In this document: piece after piece, positions 35,030-43,183 of the stretch | Layout: every line of letters begins with the position of its first letter | How positions within the stretch are numbered: the first letter of the stretch is position 1 | Assembly: GCA_963772515.1 (NCBI GenBank) | Contig: CAVYXC010000004.1 | Location: forward strand, 62,001-126,000 | From: JAFAHD01 sp963772515 | GTDB lineage: Bacteria > Vulcanimicrobiota > Vulcanimicrobiia > Eremiobacterales > Eremiobacteraceae | Reading direction: 5' to 3' | Length of the DNA: 64,000 bases | Program-made: the position numbers and the translations under genes | The notes under the pieces: generated by a model | The model's database searches: none | What the model was told of the DNA's origin: nothing | Seen by the model: the letters and a program-made list of their open reading frames with translations, nothing else

Positions 35030-35933
35030 ATGAGCATCCCGCAGATGGGTATCTTCTCGCTGGGAGATCCCTCGCATAGCTTCATCGAGTTCGCGCTGCG
35101 CGGCGGCGTGAGCGCCGGCGACGCGGTCAAAGCCGTAAGCGGCTTGCACGATCCGCGCAAAACGATCGAGGGCGTCAATCTGGTCGCCGGCTTTCGACCC
35201 GAACTGTGGCGAGCGGCCGCGTCAACGGACGCGCCGGGCGATCCAGCCTCGTTCGAGCGGGCGCTGATCGGTCCGGACGGCTACACGATTCCTGCCACGC
35301 AAGCGGATATCTTCATATGGATCGCCGGCGCAGCGTACGACAACGTGTTCGACGTCGCGTGCAGCATCATCGAAAAAATCGGACCGGTCGCAACGCCCGT
35401 ACGCGAGCTGACCGGTTGGACGTATCAGCACAACCGCGACCTCACCGGTTTTCAAGATGGGACCGAGAATCCGACGCTCGAGGACGCGCCAGGCATCGCG
35501 CTGATCGACGACGGGCAGCCGGGCGCGGGCGGCAGCATCCTGCTCTTCCAGCAGTGGAAGCACGAAGCTGAGGCATGGCGCGCGCTTACCATCGACGCGC
35601 AAGAGCTCGTCATCGGCCGCACCAAGCCCGAGAGCGTCGAACTGGACGAGACGCATATGCCGCCAGATTCGCACGTGACCCGCACGACGCTCGACGAGGA
35701 CGGCGAAGAGCTCAAGATCTTCCGCCGCAACACGCCCTATGGCGATGTCGCCGATCACGGAACGGTGTTCGCTCGGTTTTTCCAAGCAGCAGCACCGGCT
35801 GCAGCGGATGCTCGAGCGCATGGCGGGCATCCCGGACGGTGTGCGCGACGCGCTCACGCGCTACTCAACGCCGTTGACGGGCGCGTATTACTTCGTGCCG
35901 GCGCTGTCCAGCCTCGCGCGCTTCGCTACCTGA
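35030..35933 (+). pseudogene. Dyp-type peroxidase with a +1 frameshift near its C-terminus
   Basis: About 300 residues. Heme peroxidase of the DyP family, oxidising dyes or lignin-like aromatics. Seen: 'WTYQHNRDLTGFQDGTENPT' with the GxxDG motif (about 140) and the proximal heme ligand 'DSHVTR' (about 213). From 'RRNTPYGDVADHGTVF' the frame leaves the family. The family C-terminus ('FSKQQHRLQRMLERMAGIPD', 'TRYSTPLTGAYYFVPAL') follows in the +1 frame and ends at TGA 35931-35933. A run of five T at 35777-35781 is the likely site: removing one T joins the halves as 'FARFSKQQHRL'. Either a true pseudogene or a homopolymer error. No signal peptide. The stop overlaps the convergent M48 gene by 8 bases. 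Confidence 0.8.
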
Positions 35934-36777
35934 CGAACTGCTCCGCTTCATCCTTGGGCAACGTGAGCTTTGTGGCCGACGTCGGATCGTCGCTGAACTG
36001 GCTGAACGTGCTGGGCTCCTGTTTGAAATGACGCTCGAGCGCGGCGACCCGGTCGGAATTGTCCGGGTGATCCGAGAGCACTTCGGGCGGCGCTTGCATG
36101 TTCGAGTTTTGGAAGTCTTGGAATAGCCACACCAGTCCCCACGGATTGTAGCCAGCGGCCGCGCACGTGTCCGAGCCGGTGATATCCGCGGCCTCCTCAG
36201 CGCCGCGCGAGTAGTGCAGCGAGTCGAGTGCGCCGATCGCCGACGCCGCGAGCGCGGTGCGCCAGTTGGGCACGAGCACCACGGCGGCCGCCTCACGCAG
36301 CCGGATCTGTCGACTGTGGTTCATCTCCTTCATCGAATCGTGATGCAGCAGATGCGAGGTCTCGTGGCACAGGGTGCCCGCGAGCTCCTCGCGGTTATGC
36401 ACGAAATAGAAGAGGGAATCGACCACGTAGACGTTGCCGCCCGGCGTCGCAAACGCGTTCGGGTCCTTGTCGTGAACGATATAGAAATGGATCGGGTACG
36501 GATAACGCGGCTGGACGACCCGAGTGATCGAGGCGGCGATCGGCGTCAGCGTGGTGTACAAGGGCGACGTCTTGACGATCTCGCCTTGAGACTTGAGCTG
36601 GTCCCAGACCTGCGCTCCCATCTGGGTTTCCTCGTCGCCCGCGACCGGCGTGGCCGCTCCTTGCGTCGCCGCCCCCGGCGACGTCGAGGGTGCGGCGACC
36701 GGCGCCGAGGCTGTGCAAGAGCCCAGCGCCAATGCGAACGCAGCGCAGAGAACAGCGGTGATCCGTTTCATGTTCAT
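35926..36777 (-). CDS. M48-family zinc metallopeptidase lipoprotein
   Basis: 283 residues. Signal peptide with lipobox LGSC (Cys21) and a Ser/Ala/Pro linker. Zinc motif HETSH (138-142) and the third ligand in 'RGAEEAADITGSDTCAAAGY'. Resembles BepA/LoiP-type periplasmic peptidases that act in outer-membrane quality control; lacks the TPR domain of BepA. ATG 36777 preceded by GGGAG. The 160-base gap to the divergent HdeD gene holds a 6-base hairpin (ATACGA/TCGTAT) but no other feature I can name. Confidence 0.88.
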   Translation of the reverse strand: MNMKRITAVLCAAFALALGSCTASAPVAAPSTSPGAATQGAATPVAGDEETQMGAQVWDQLKSQGEIVKTSPLYTTLTPIAASITRVVQPRYPYPIHFYIVHDKDPNAFATPGGNVYVVDSLFYFVHNREELAGTLCHETSHLLHHDSMKEMNHSRQIRLREAAAVVLVPNWRTALAASAIGALDSLHYSRGAEEAADITGSDTCAAAGYNPWGLVWLFQDFQNSNMQAPPEVLSDHPDNSDRVAALERHFKQEPSTFSQFSDDPTSATKLTLPKDEAEQFVR

Positions 36778-36938
36778 GACACTCCCGACTCCACATCTCG
36801 AACAGCTATACGAGCCTTTTCGTATCGCGTGTCAGGCGAAGCAGGGCCCCCGGCTTCGCATCAAAAACCGAGTAGCCCTTCCCAGCGGGGTTCCGAGTTT
36901 CGATCACTGGCGCGCTGCGCGCGTAAAGGGGTGTTGTC

Positions 36939-37502
36939 ATGATTGAAGCGATCAAAAGCGGTTGGTGGTTGCTGCTGTTGCGCGGCTTCTTGGCGGTCGC
37001 GGTCGGCATCATCGCATTCGTGCAACCGGCAGCCACGCTCACCGCACTTGTCGTGGTGCTGGGAGCTTACTTCTTCGTGGTCGGAGTCGTCGCGTTCACT
37101 GCGGCGTGGCAGGGCGCGGGATCTGATCGCTGGTGGGCGCTGCTGATCGAGGGCATCCTCGGAATCGTCGTGGCGCTGCTCATCTGGTCGTGGCCGCAAG
37201 CGAGTACCGACGCGTTCGTGTACTTCGTCGCTGCGTGGTTCATCCTATCGGGAGTCGTGCAGATCGCGGCCGGCGTGCGTTTGCGCGACGTCATCGACAA
37301 CGAATGGCTGTACATCCTTGGTGGAGTCATCACGGTCGCGTTCGGGGTCTGGATGTTCCGCAGTCCGTCACAAGGCACCGTCGCGACGGCGTACATCTTC
37401 GGCATCTATTTCGTGCTCTACGGGATCATCCAACTCGCACTCGCCTACAAGCTGAGGTCGCTGCAGGGCGATGTGACAAAGGCCATCAAGGGCGCATCAT
37501 AG
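36939..37502 (+). CDS. HdeD family membrane protein (copy 1)
   Basis: 187 residues with six hydrophobic helices in three hairpins, each beginning with a Trp-rich turn ('GWWLLLLRGFLAVAVGIIAF', 'DRWWALLIEGILGIVVALL', 'NEWLYILGGVITVAFGVWMF'). This is the HdeD/DUF308 layout; HdeD in enterobacteria is an acid-stress membrane protein. It is followed 38 bases later by a paralogue with the same phrases, so a tandem duplication. ATG 36939 after GGGGTG. Role in acid resistance here is inferred from family only. Confidence 0.87.
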   Translation: MIEAIKSGWWLLLLRGFLAVAVGIIAFVQPAATLTALVVVLGAYFFVVGVVAFTAAWQGAGSDRWWALLIEGILGIVVALLIWSWPQASTDAFVYFVAAWFILSGVVQIAAGVRLRDVIDNEWLYILGGVITVAFGVWMFRSPSQGTVATAYIFGIYFVLYGIIQLALAYKLRSLQGDVTKAIKGAS

Positions 37503-37540
37503 CCTAAAGCGGCTGCGACAAGGTCTGAGGGGAGGTCAAT

Positions 37541-38107
37541 ATGCTTGAAGCGATCACCAGTAAATGGTGGCTGTTCCTGCTGCGCGGACTTGCTGCCGTC
37601 GTCGTCGGCGTCGTCGCCTTCGTCCAACCCGACGCCGCGCTCATCGCCTTGGTCCTCGTGCTCGGCTTTTATTCCTTCGTGGCGGGCGCGCTGGTCTTCG
37701 CCGCCGCCTTCACCGGCGTCGCCGGCGATCGTTGGTGGGCGCTGCTGCTCGAGGGCATCCTCGGGATGGCCGTCGCGTTCGTCATATGGTTCTGGCCGTT
37801 GACCAGCGCGATGGCGTTCGTATACTTCGTGGCCGCATGGTTCGTCGTGTCCGGCTTCCTCCAGATCCTGACGGGCATTCGGCTGCGCGAATTCATCGAC
37901 AACGACTGGCTGTACATCCTCGGCGGGATCATCTCGATCGCGTTCGGGGTATGGGTGTTCCGCAGTCCTTCGCAGGGCACCGTCGCCACGGCGTTTCTCT
38001 TCGGCATCTACTTCCTGTTCTATGGGATAGTGCAGGTCGTGCTCGCCTTCCGGCTCCGTTCGCTGCAAGGCGCCGTGACGAAGGTGGCCAAGGCCGTCGC
38101 CTCATAA
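37541..38107 (+). CDS. HdeD family membrane protein (copy 2)
   Basis: 188 residues, about two thirds identical in pattern to the preceding gene ('KWWLFLLRGLAAVVVGVVAF', 'DRWWALLLEGILGMAVAFVI', 'NDWLYILGGIISIAFGVWVF', shared ending 'RSPSQGTVATA-FGIYF'). Ribosome site GAGGGGAGG precedes ATG 37541. Tandem paralogue of the HdeD-type gene upstream; followed by a strong hairpin. Confidence 0.87.
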   Translation: MLEAITSKWWLFLLRGLAAVVVGVVAFVQPDAALIALVLVLGFYSFVAGALVFAAAFTGVAGDRWWALLLEGILGMAVAFVIWFWPLTSAMAFVYFVAAWFVVSGFLQILTGIRLREFIDNDWLYILGGIISIAFGVWVFRSPSQGTVATAFLFGIYFLFYGIVQVVLAFRLRSLQGAVTKVAKAVAS

Positions 38108-38117
38108 CGATGCGCAC

Positions 38118-38153
38118 GCTGTAGTAGCGCGTTTTCCAAAGCGCGCTACTACA
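38118..38153 (+). terminator. Strong hairpin after the HdeD pair
   Basis: Thirteen-base arms CTGTAGTAGCGCG / CGCGCTACTACAG with a 10-base loop. Ten bases after the second HdeD stop. No T-tract; looks like a terminator or small palindromic repeat. Confidence 0.6.
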
Positions 38154-38188
38154 GGCAAAGCCCGAGCGCGGCCAGAATCGCATCGCCC

Positions 38189-38845
38189 GTGGCGACCAAG
38201 ACTATCCCCGCTGGGCGGACGGAACCGCGCTGGCCGGCCATCCTTGCAGTGCTCGTCGTATTCGCCTTGGCCAACTTGTTGCCAAGCCATTATCAATTCG
38301 GGCCCAAGTGGTTCTCCTGGAGCGTCGTGATTCTCATCTTGGCGGTCATGGTAGCGGTGACTATCATGCCCCGGAGCGTGCTGTGGCATCGCATCGAGCG
38401 CGCCGTCGTGCTGATATTCGGTATGATCATCGGCGGCATGAACATCGCAGCAGTGCTTAGGCTTGTCGGCGACATGATCACCCACAAGCACAATTACAGC
38501 AGCATCACATTGCTCGAGTCGGCGACCGTCATCTGGACGGTCAATATCCTGCTCTTCGCGCTGATCTACTGGCAGCTCGACCGCGCCGGCCCTGAGGCGC
38601 GCGCGGCGAACGAGGAAGGCAGCCCCGATTTCCGTTTTCCCGAGTCAAAAGAAGCGGAACCCGGGTGGCAACCGTATTTCAGTGACTATTTGTTTCTCGC
38701 GTTCGCGACGTCGACGTCGTTCATGGCGCCCGATTACTCCCGCCCCGCGAGCCGCCGCGCGAAGTTGCTCCTCATGCTCCAATCGGGCATCTCGCTCACC
38801 ACGCTGTTCCTCATCGCGTCACGCGCGATCGCCACGCTCTCCTGA
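38189..38845 (+). CDS. Five-helix membrane protein, DUF1345-like
   Basis: 218 residues. Helices: 'PAILAVLVVFALANLLPSHY', 'FSWSVVILILAVMVAVTIM', 'RAVVLIFGMIIGGMNIAAVL', 'LESATVIWTVNILLFALIYW', 'KLLLMLQSGISLTTLFLIAS'. The stretch 'YFSDYLFLAFATSTSFMAPD' with a buried polar patch resembles DUF1345-type membrane proteins. GTG start 38189. Function unknown. Confidence 0.6.
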   Translation: MATKTIPAGRTEPRWPAILAVLVVFALANLLPSHYQFGPKWFSWSVVILILAVMVAVTIMPRSVLWHRIERAVVLIFGMIIGGMNIAAVLRLVGDMITHKHNYSSITLLESATVIWTVNILLFALIYWQLDRAGPEARAANEEGSPDFRFPESKEAEPGWQPYFSDYLFLAFATSTSFMAPDYSRPASRRAKLLLMLQSGISLTTLFLIASRAIATLS

Positions 38846-38871
38846 AATAGACGCTCGAAAGAGGTGACGTC

Positions 38872-39117
38872 ATGAACCCCACATGGGAACCACACGAGAA
38901 GCACGGTCGATTGACCGAACAAAGCGACTTGCCCGACAGCGTCTTCGCCTTTCCAAAGCAGCGAAAAGAGCCGATGACCGACGCATCTCACGTACGCAAC
39001 GCTATCGCGCGCTTGGATCAGGTGGAAGGTGTTTCGGATGCGGACCGGGATCTCGCGCTCGCGAACATCCACAAGGCCGCCGAGTACTACGGCGTCAAGC
39101 TGAGCGAGAAGGCCTAA
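38872..39117 (+). CDS. Small conserved protein (DUF6582-like)
   Basis: 81 residues. 'LTEQSDLPDSVFAFPKQRKE' and 'DASHVRNAIARLDQVEGVSD' are characteristic of a widespread short protein found in many soil bacteria, with a conserved helical tail 'DLALANIHKAAEYYGV'. Strong ribosome site GAGGTG before ATG 38872. Its stop overlaps the stop of the convergent gene by 4 bases. Function unknown. Confidence 0.75.
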   Translation: MNPTWEPHEKHGRLTEQSDLPDSVFAFPKQRKEPMTDASHVRNAIARLDQVEGVSDADRDLALANIHKAAEYYGVKLSEKA

Positions 39118-39842
39118 GGCGCGGCCGCCGCACCAAATGTGCGGATGAGCTCGTAGAGCTCGTACGCATCGCCGGTCGGGCCGACCGGACCGATCGCCCG
39201 CACGGCCTCCGCCGAGTCGCGAAACGCCGCCACGTCCTCCTTGTGTTGCCAGCGATGCATCAGATAGCAGTGCGTCCCGTCGTCTGCTCCAAATACTGCA
39301 GCGCCCACAAATCCGTTCGGTCGCGTCTGTTCGATGACACGTAGTGCTTCGGGGGCCTTCGCGCCGCTCAAGGCCAGCCTCTCGATCGCCAACACCGTGT
39401 GCGAGCCCGGCGTGATGGTCGGATCGCCCGCGGTCGCGACGACGCGGTTCAGCGAGAGATCGCGTTTTTCCACGGCTTCGCGATGTTCGCGCTCGAGATG
39501 ATGCTCATCCCAGGCATGCTGCATTTTGGCGAAGTCCCCGTGTCCGCTCAACCATACAAACGTCGCGACGCGGCGCTGGTGGTGCGAGACGAAGATAGCA
39601 GCGGCTTGGACAGGGGCCTCCTTGGCGAACAGCTCGACGAGCGTCTCGCTTGCGGCGACGGCAGCGGGCGCGCGGTCGGCACGTACGTGGACGAGATCGA
39701 TCGCCGTCCATTGCGTCGCGCTTGCGTGGACCGGCACCGATGGTCCGGCCGCCCGATGATCGACGGGTGTATGGGCGCGCGTCTTGCGGCTCCCCTCAGA
39801 AGAGAAGAGCTCATTGTGCGCATGCTTCTTATGATCGCTCAT
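39114..39842 (-). CDS. Hypothetical protein with tandem ferredoxin-like (ABM-type) domains
   Basis: 242 residues from ATG 39842. A His/Lys-rich N-terminus is followed by two repeats that look like alpha/beta-barrel (antibiotic biosynthesis monooxygenase-type) domains: 'AAAIFVSHHQRRVATFVWLS' and 'VGAAVFGADDGTHCYLMHRW', each with a 'W-x-H-x-D-x-A' phrase ('GHGDFAKMQHAWDEH', 'QHKEDVAAFRDSAE'). No heme or catalytic residues can be named. No signal peptide. Convergent with the preceding small gene. Confidence 0.55.
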   Translation of the reverse strand: MSDHKKHAHNELFSSEGSRKTRAHTPVDHRAAGPSVPVHASATQWTAIDLVHVRADRAPAAVAASETLVELFAKEAPVQAAAIFVSHHQRRVATFVWLSGHGDFAKMQHAWDEHHLEREHREAVEKRDLSLNRVVATAGDPTITPGSHTVLAIERLALSGAKAPEALRVIEQTRPNGFVGAAVFGADDGTHCYLMHRWQHKEDVAAFRDSAEAVRAIGPVGPTGDAYELYELIRTFGAAAAP

Positions 39843-39927
39843 GACCGCCGGTCTTTCGGGCGTTATCATGAGGAATCCCTGAGGCTAAGGAATCGAGCAG
39901 GGTAAGCCCGAACCCACGAACTTCCAA

Positions 39928-41013
39928 ATGCTGCCGACAACTACCAAGGCTGCCGTCTACGAACGCGGCGGCGGGATCGCCCTGCGCGACGTGGACCTTG
40001 CCCCGCCCGGCAAAGGCGAGCTGCTCGTGCGCGTCACCGCCTGCGGCATCTGTCCGGGTGAGGTGATGGGCTGGTACAACGATCGCAAAGCTCCGTTTGT
40101 CCTCGGCCACGAGCCGGTCGCAGTCATTGAAGCCTGCGGCGCAGGCGCGGCGCCGCACGCCAATGGGTCGACCTCAAAGATTAACGGCGCCGCGCCGTTC
40201 AAACCCGGCGAACGCGTCTTCGTCCACCATCACGCCCCGTGCATGACGTGCCGGCGCTGCAAACGCAAAGACTACGTGCAGTGCGAGACCTGGCGCAACA
40301 CGCGCCTACGCCCGGGCGCGATGGCGCAGTTCGCGCTGGTGCCTGCTGAGAGCGTGCGCGCCGACGTCCTTCGCATCCCCGATTCGCTCGACGACGATCT
40401 CGCGACCATGATCGAGCCGCTGGCTACCGTCGTGAAGTCCGTACGCCGCTCGCGCATGCGCGCCGGCGACCGGGTGCTGGTCATCGGCCTCGGCGTGATG
40501 GGTATGCTGCACGTCGCGCTCGCGCGCTTCCGCGGTGCTGAGCTCATCATGGGCGCGGATCGCGTGGACTCGCGCCTCGAAGCGGCGCGACAGCACGGCG
40601 CGCACCACGCCTTTGACGTCAATCATGCGCCGCTGCACGAACAAGTGGCCGCAGCGACCGATGGTGAAGGTGCAGACATCGTGATCGTCGGTCCCGGTTC
40701 TATTGAAGCGATGCAGACCGCCGCCCAATGCGTCGCTCCGGGCGGCACGATCGTTTTGTTCACCCCCACCCAAGCGACCGAGTACTGGCCGCTGCCCGTG
40801 CACGATTTCTACTTCAAAGATGTCAGCGTCGTCGCCAGCTATTCGGCAGGCCCGGACGACACGCGTGAAGCGCTCACGCTGCTTGCGGACGGGCTGCCGG
40901 TTCGCTCGCTGGTCACGCACCGTTTTGGGCTAGACTCGATCGCCGAAGCGTACAAGCTCGTCGCGGACGCACGCGACGCGCTCAAGGTCATAGTCTATCC
41001 GGGGCGGTCGTGA
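39928..41013 (+). CDS. Zinc-dependent alcohol dehydrogenase
   Basis: 361 residues. Catalytic zinc ligands Cys39, His61-Glu62 ('FVLGHEPVAVIEAC'), structural Cys105, 108, 111, 119. NAD(P) motif 'VLVIGLGVMGMLHVALARF'. Polyol-type MDR dehydrogenase. First gene of a four-gene operon: its TGA overlaps the cupin GTG (GTGA), and the MetE-like gene starts 5 bases after the cupin stop. Substrate unknown. Confidence 0.9.
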   Translation: MLPTTTKAAVYERGGGIALRDVDLAPPGKGELLVRVTACGICPGEVMGWYNDRKAPFVLGHEPVAVIEACGAGAAPHANGSTSKINGAAPFKPGERVFVHHHAPCMTCRRCKRKDYVQCETWRNTRLRPGAMAQFALVPAESVRADVLRIPDSLDDDLATMIEPLATVVKSVRRSRMRAGDRVLVIGLGVMGMLHVALARFRGAELIMGADRVDSRLEAARQHGAHHAFDVNHAPLHEQVAAATDGEGADIVIVGPGSIEAMQTAAQCVAPGGTIVLFTPTQATEYWPLPVHDFYFKDVSVVASYSAGPDDTREALTLLADGLPVRSLVTHRFGLDSIAEAYKLVADARDALKVIVYPGRS

Positions 41014-41465
41014 AGCACACGTTTCGAAAAAGCGACTTCTCGTGGGAAGGCGTGGCGGTCGCCGGTTATAAGGCGAGCGGCGAGCGCGACGGCGAAGGTT
41101 TCCGCGGCGTCTCGCGCCACATCATCTCCGGCACCGACGGCGAACCCTCGCAGTTCCAAGTCCGCTACTTCGAAGTCGAACCCGGCGGCCACACGCGTCT
41201 CGAGCGCCACGAACATATCCACTCGGTGACCGTGATCCGTGGCCGAGGGTACGCGGTTGTCGGCGAAGAGATCCACGCGCTCGACAATCTCGACCACGTC
41301 TATGTCGCACCGATGACGCTGCACCAATTCGTCAACGCCGGCGACACGCCGTTCGGCTTCTTGTGCATCGTCGATGCGCAGCGCGATCGGCCGCAGCCTG
41401 CGACGCGCGACGACATCGCGCGCCTGGAGGCCAACCCCGCCACCGCCGGTAAAGCGCGCACCTAA
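41010..41465 (+). CDS. Cupin-domain protein
   Basis: 151 residues. The double-stranded beta-helix cupin motif 1 'GGHTRLERHEHIHSVTVIRG' carries the H-x5-H metal spacing (as 'ERHEHIHS'), and motif 2 'TLHQFVNAGDTPFGFLCIVD' gives the third His. Small, single-domain, metal-binding; function could be isomerase or sensor. GTG start overlapping the dehydrogenase stop by 4 bases, so coupled. Cannot assign substrate. Confidence 0.85.
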   Translation: MKHTFRKSDFSWEGVAVAGYKASGERDGEGFRGVSRHIISGTDGEPSQFQVRYFEVEPGGHTRLERHEHIHSVTVIRGRGYAVVGEEIHALDNLDHVYVAPMTLHQFVNAGDTPFGFLCIVDAQRDRPQPATRDDIARLEANPATAGKART

Positions 41466-41470
41466 GCGCC

Positions 41471-42484
41471 GTGGACATCCGCTCGACGATCGCCGGCAGC
41501 CTCCCCAAACCGCACTGGCTCGCCGAGTCTGAAAAACTGTGGCCCAACTGGCGGCTTGACGGTGCGGAGCTCGCGCAGGCCAAGCGCGACGCCACGCGCA
41601 TCGCGCTCTTCGAGCAGGATCGCGCCGGCATCACCTACGTCACCGATGGCGAGCAATCGCGCAAGCATTTCGTCCACGGGTTCCTGTCGCACATCGACGG
41701 CGTCGACTTTTCGAAGATGGTCCGCCGCGGCATCCGCGCCGACCGCTATGAGGCCGAGGTGCCGACCGTCACCGGGCCCGTGCACCGCGTCGGCTCGGTG
41801 CATCTCGATGAGGCGACGTTCGCGCGCAGCCACACGCGCCGCCGGCTCAAAATCACGCTGCCTGGTCCAATGACGATCGTCGACACCGTGTACGACGCGC
41901 ACTACGGCGACCGGCGCGCGCTAGCGCTGGCGTTTGCCGAGCTGATCCGCGAAGAGATCGCGTCGCTAGAATCGGTCGGCGTCTACGAGGTGCAGCTCGA
42001 CGAGCCGGCGCTCAACGCGTATCTCGACGAAGCGCACGAATGGGGCATGGAGGCGATCGACGCGGCGGTGCGCGACGCGCAGTGCCGCACCGCGGTGCAC
42101 GTGTGCTACGGCTACGGCATCGCGGCCAACATCGAGTGGAAGCAATCGCTGGGGCCCACCTGGGATCAATACGAACACCTGCTGCCGCTGCTGTCCAAGA
42201 CGAAGATCGACGAGATCTCGATCGAGCTGGCCGGCTCGCACGTGCCGCCGCGCGTGCTGGCTTCGGCGACCGGCAAGGACGTCGCCGTCGGCGTTATCGA
42301 CGTCGCGACCGATCGCGTGGAATCGCCCGAAGACGTCGTCACCACGATCAACGTGGCGCGCGACTATCTGCCCGACGACCGCATCATCGCCTCCACCAAT
42401 TGCGGCATGGCGCCGATGCGCCGCGACATCGCGTACGCGAAGCTGCAGGCACTCGGCGCGGGCGTCGCCCTTGCCAACGCGTAG
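41471..42484 (+). CDS. Cobalamin-independent methionine synthase-like (MetE C-domain) protein
   Basis: 337 residues. Short form carrying only the MetE catalytic barrel, without the long N-terminal half. N-terminal 'STIAGSLPKPHWLAESEK' is the usual start of such proteins. Zinc ligands of MetE are kept: 'AVHVCYGYG' (His210, Cys212), a Glu in 'EISIELAG' and 'ASTNCGMAPM' (Cys311). 'LPGPMTIVDTVYDAHY' matches the MetE methyl-transfer loop. It may methylate homocysteine or another thiol; family alone does not decide. Operon with the dehydrogenase and cupin, 5 bases after the cupin stop. Confidence 0.85.
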   Translation: MDIRSTIAGSLPKPHWLAESEKLWPNWRLDGAELAQAKRDATRIALFEQDRAGITYVTDGEQSRKHFVHGFLSHIDGVDFSKMVRRGIRADRYEAEVPTVTGPVHRVGSVHLDEATFARSHTRRRLKITLPGPMTIVDTVYDAHYGDRRALALAFAELIREEIASLESVGVYEVQLDEPALNAYLDEAHEWGMEAIDAAVRDAQCRTAVHVCYGYGIAANIEWKQSLGPTWDQYEHLLPLLSKTKIDEISIELAGSHVPPRVLASATGKDVAVGVIDVATDRVESPEDVVTTINVARDYLPDDRIIASTNCGMAPMRRDIAYAKLQALGAGVALANA

Positions 42485-42977
42485 CCCGACCGTCCTCACT
42501 TCATGGAGCGGTCGAATTTATTCGACCGCCATTCTGGTCCTCGCGCTCGCGGGCTACCCGCCGCAGACCACGACCGGCGTCCTGCCCGATCTCGCTATCG
42601 GATTCAACCCCCCGGAAGGCCCGGGCTACGTGGTCTCCTCGACCTGCAAGCCCGGCGAACCGCTCGTCAAATTCTTGCTCGTGGTCACCAATCTCGGAAG
42701 TCTCAACAGCCAGCCGATTCAGGACGACACTGCGGTCACAGTGGTGGACGTCGACGACCCCTCCTGGGCCACGGGTGCACCGCTGGGCGCCATCGCCGCC
42801 GGACACAACCAGGCATTGCTGCTCGCGCTCCCGGCAAAGCCAGCCGTCAGCGGCGAGCGCGATTTCAAGATCTCGGTCAACATGAAACCGTGGTTCGACG
42901 AATACTCGTTCGCCAACAACACGACGGATCTCCACGTGTGGATCCCGCCCGGTCTTTGTCCCAAAGCAAGCCCCTGA
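42471..42977 (+). CDS. CARDB-like secreted protein whose N-terminus is built on a palindromic repeat
   Basis: 168 residues from TTG 42471 (overlaps the MetE-like gene by 14 bases). The mature part ('VKFLLVVTNLGSLNSQPIQD', 'ERDFKISVNMKPWFDEYSFA', 'NNTTDLHVWIPPGLCP') is a CARDB/Ig-fold domain, and 'WFDEYSFANNTTDLHV' matches the terminal strand of the gene at 164-703. The palindromic repeat at 42509-42528 encodes WSGRIYST, directly followed by the hydrophobic AILVLALAG. So the signal peptide is partly repeat-derived. The start codon is uncertain; a different start inside the repeat is possible. Confidence 0.6.
   Translation: MPTRSPTVLTSWSGRIYSTAILVLALAGYPPQTTTGVLPDLAIGFNPPEGPGYVVSSTCKPGEPLVKFLLVVTNLGSLNSQPIQDDTAVTVVDVDDPSWATGAPLGAIAAGHNQALLLALPAKPAVSGERDFKISVNMKPWFDEYSFANNTTDLHVWIPPGLCPKASP
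42509..42528 (+). repeat. Palindromic repeat copy 4, at the start of the CARDB-like gene
   Basis: Exact core CGGTCGAATTTATTCGACCG with ATGGAG at 42503-42508. Translated in frame as part of the N-terminal signal of the gene. Confidence 0.95.
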
Positions 42978-42985
42978 TCCCAATA

Positions 42986-43183
42986 TCATGGCTTATCGGC
43001 CTGAGTCTTTGAGGTCAGCTGCAGCGCGATGAAATCCGCCACGTCGGCGGTGCTTGCCACGAACAGACGGCGACCCGATCGTACGTGACGAACCAAGCCG
43101 CGCCAGTTTGACCCACGCGGATCAGGCTCGAGCCACATGCGCACCAAGAACAGGTGTTCAACTCGTCGTTCGTCGTCTTTCAA
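42986..43183 (-). CDS. Small protein coupled to the SARP regulator
   Basis: 65 residues from TTG 43183. 'VEHLFLVRMWLEPDPRGSNW' and 'RSGRRLFVASTADVADFIAL' look like a compact alpha/beta domain of the kind often found next to SARP/AAA regulators. The start overlaps the regulator's 3' end by 26 bases, so translation is likely coupled. Family not named. It fills the gap between the CARDB-like gene and the regulator. Confidence 0.5.
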   Translation of the reverse strand: MKDDERRVEHLFLVRMWLEPDPRGSNWRGLVRHVRSGRRLFVASTADVADFIALQLTSKTQADKP

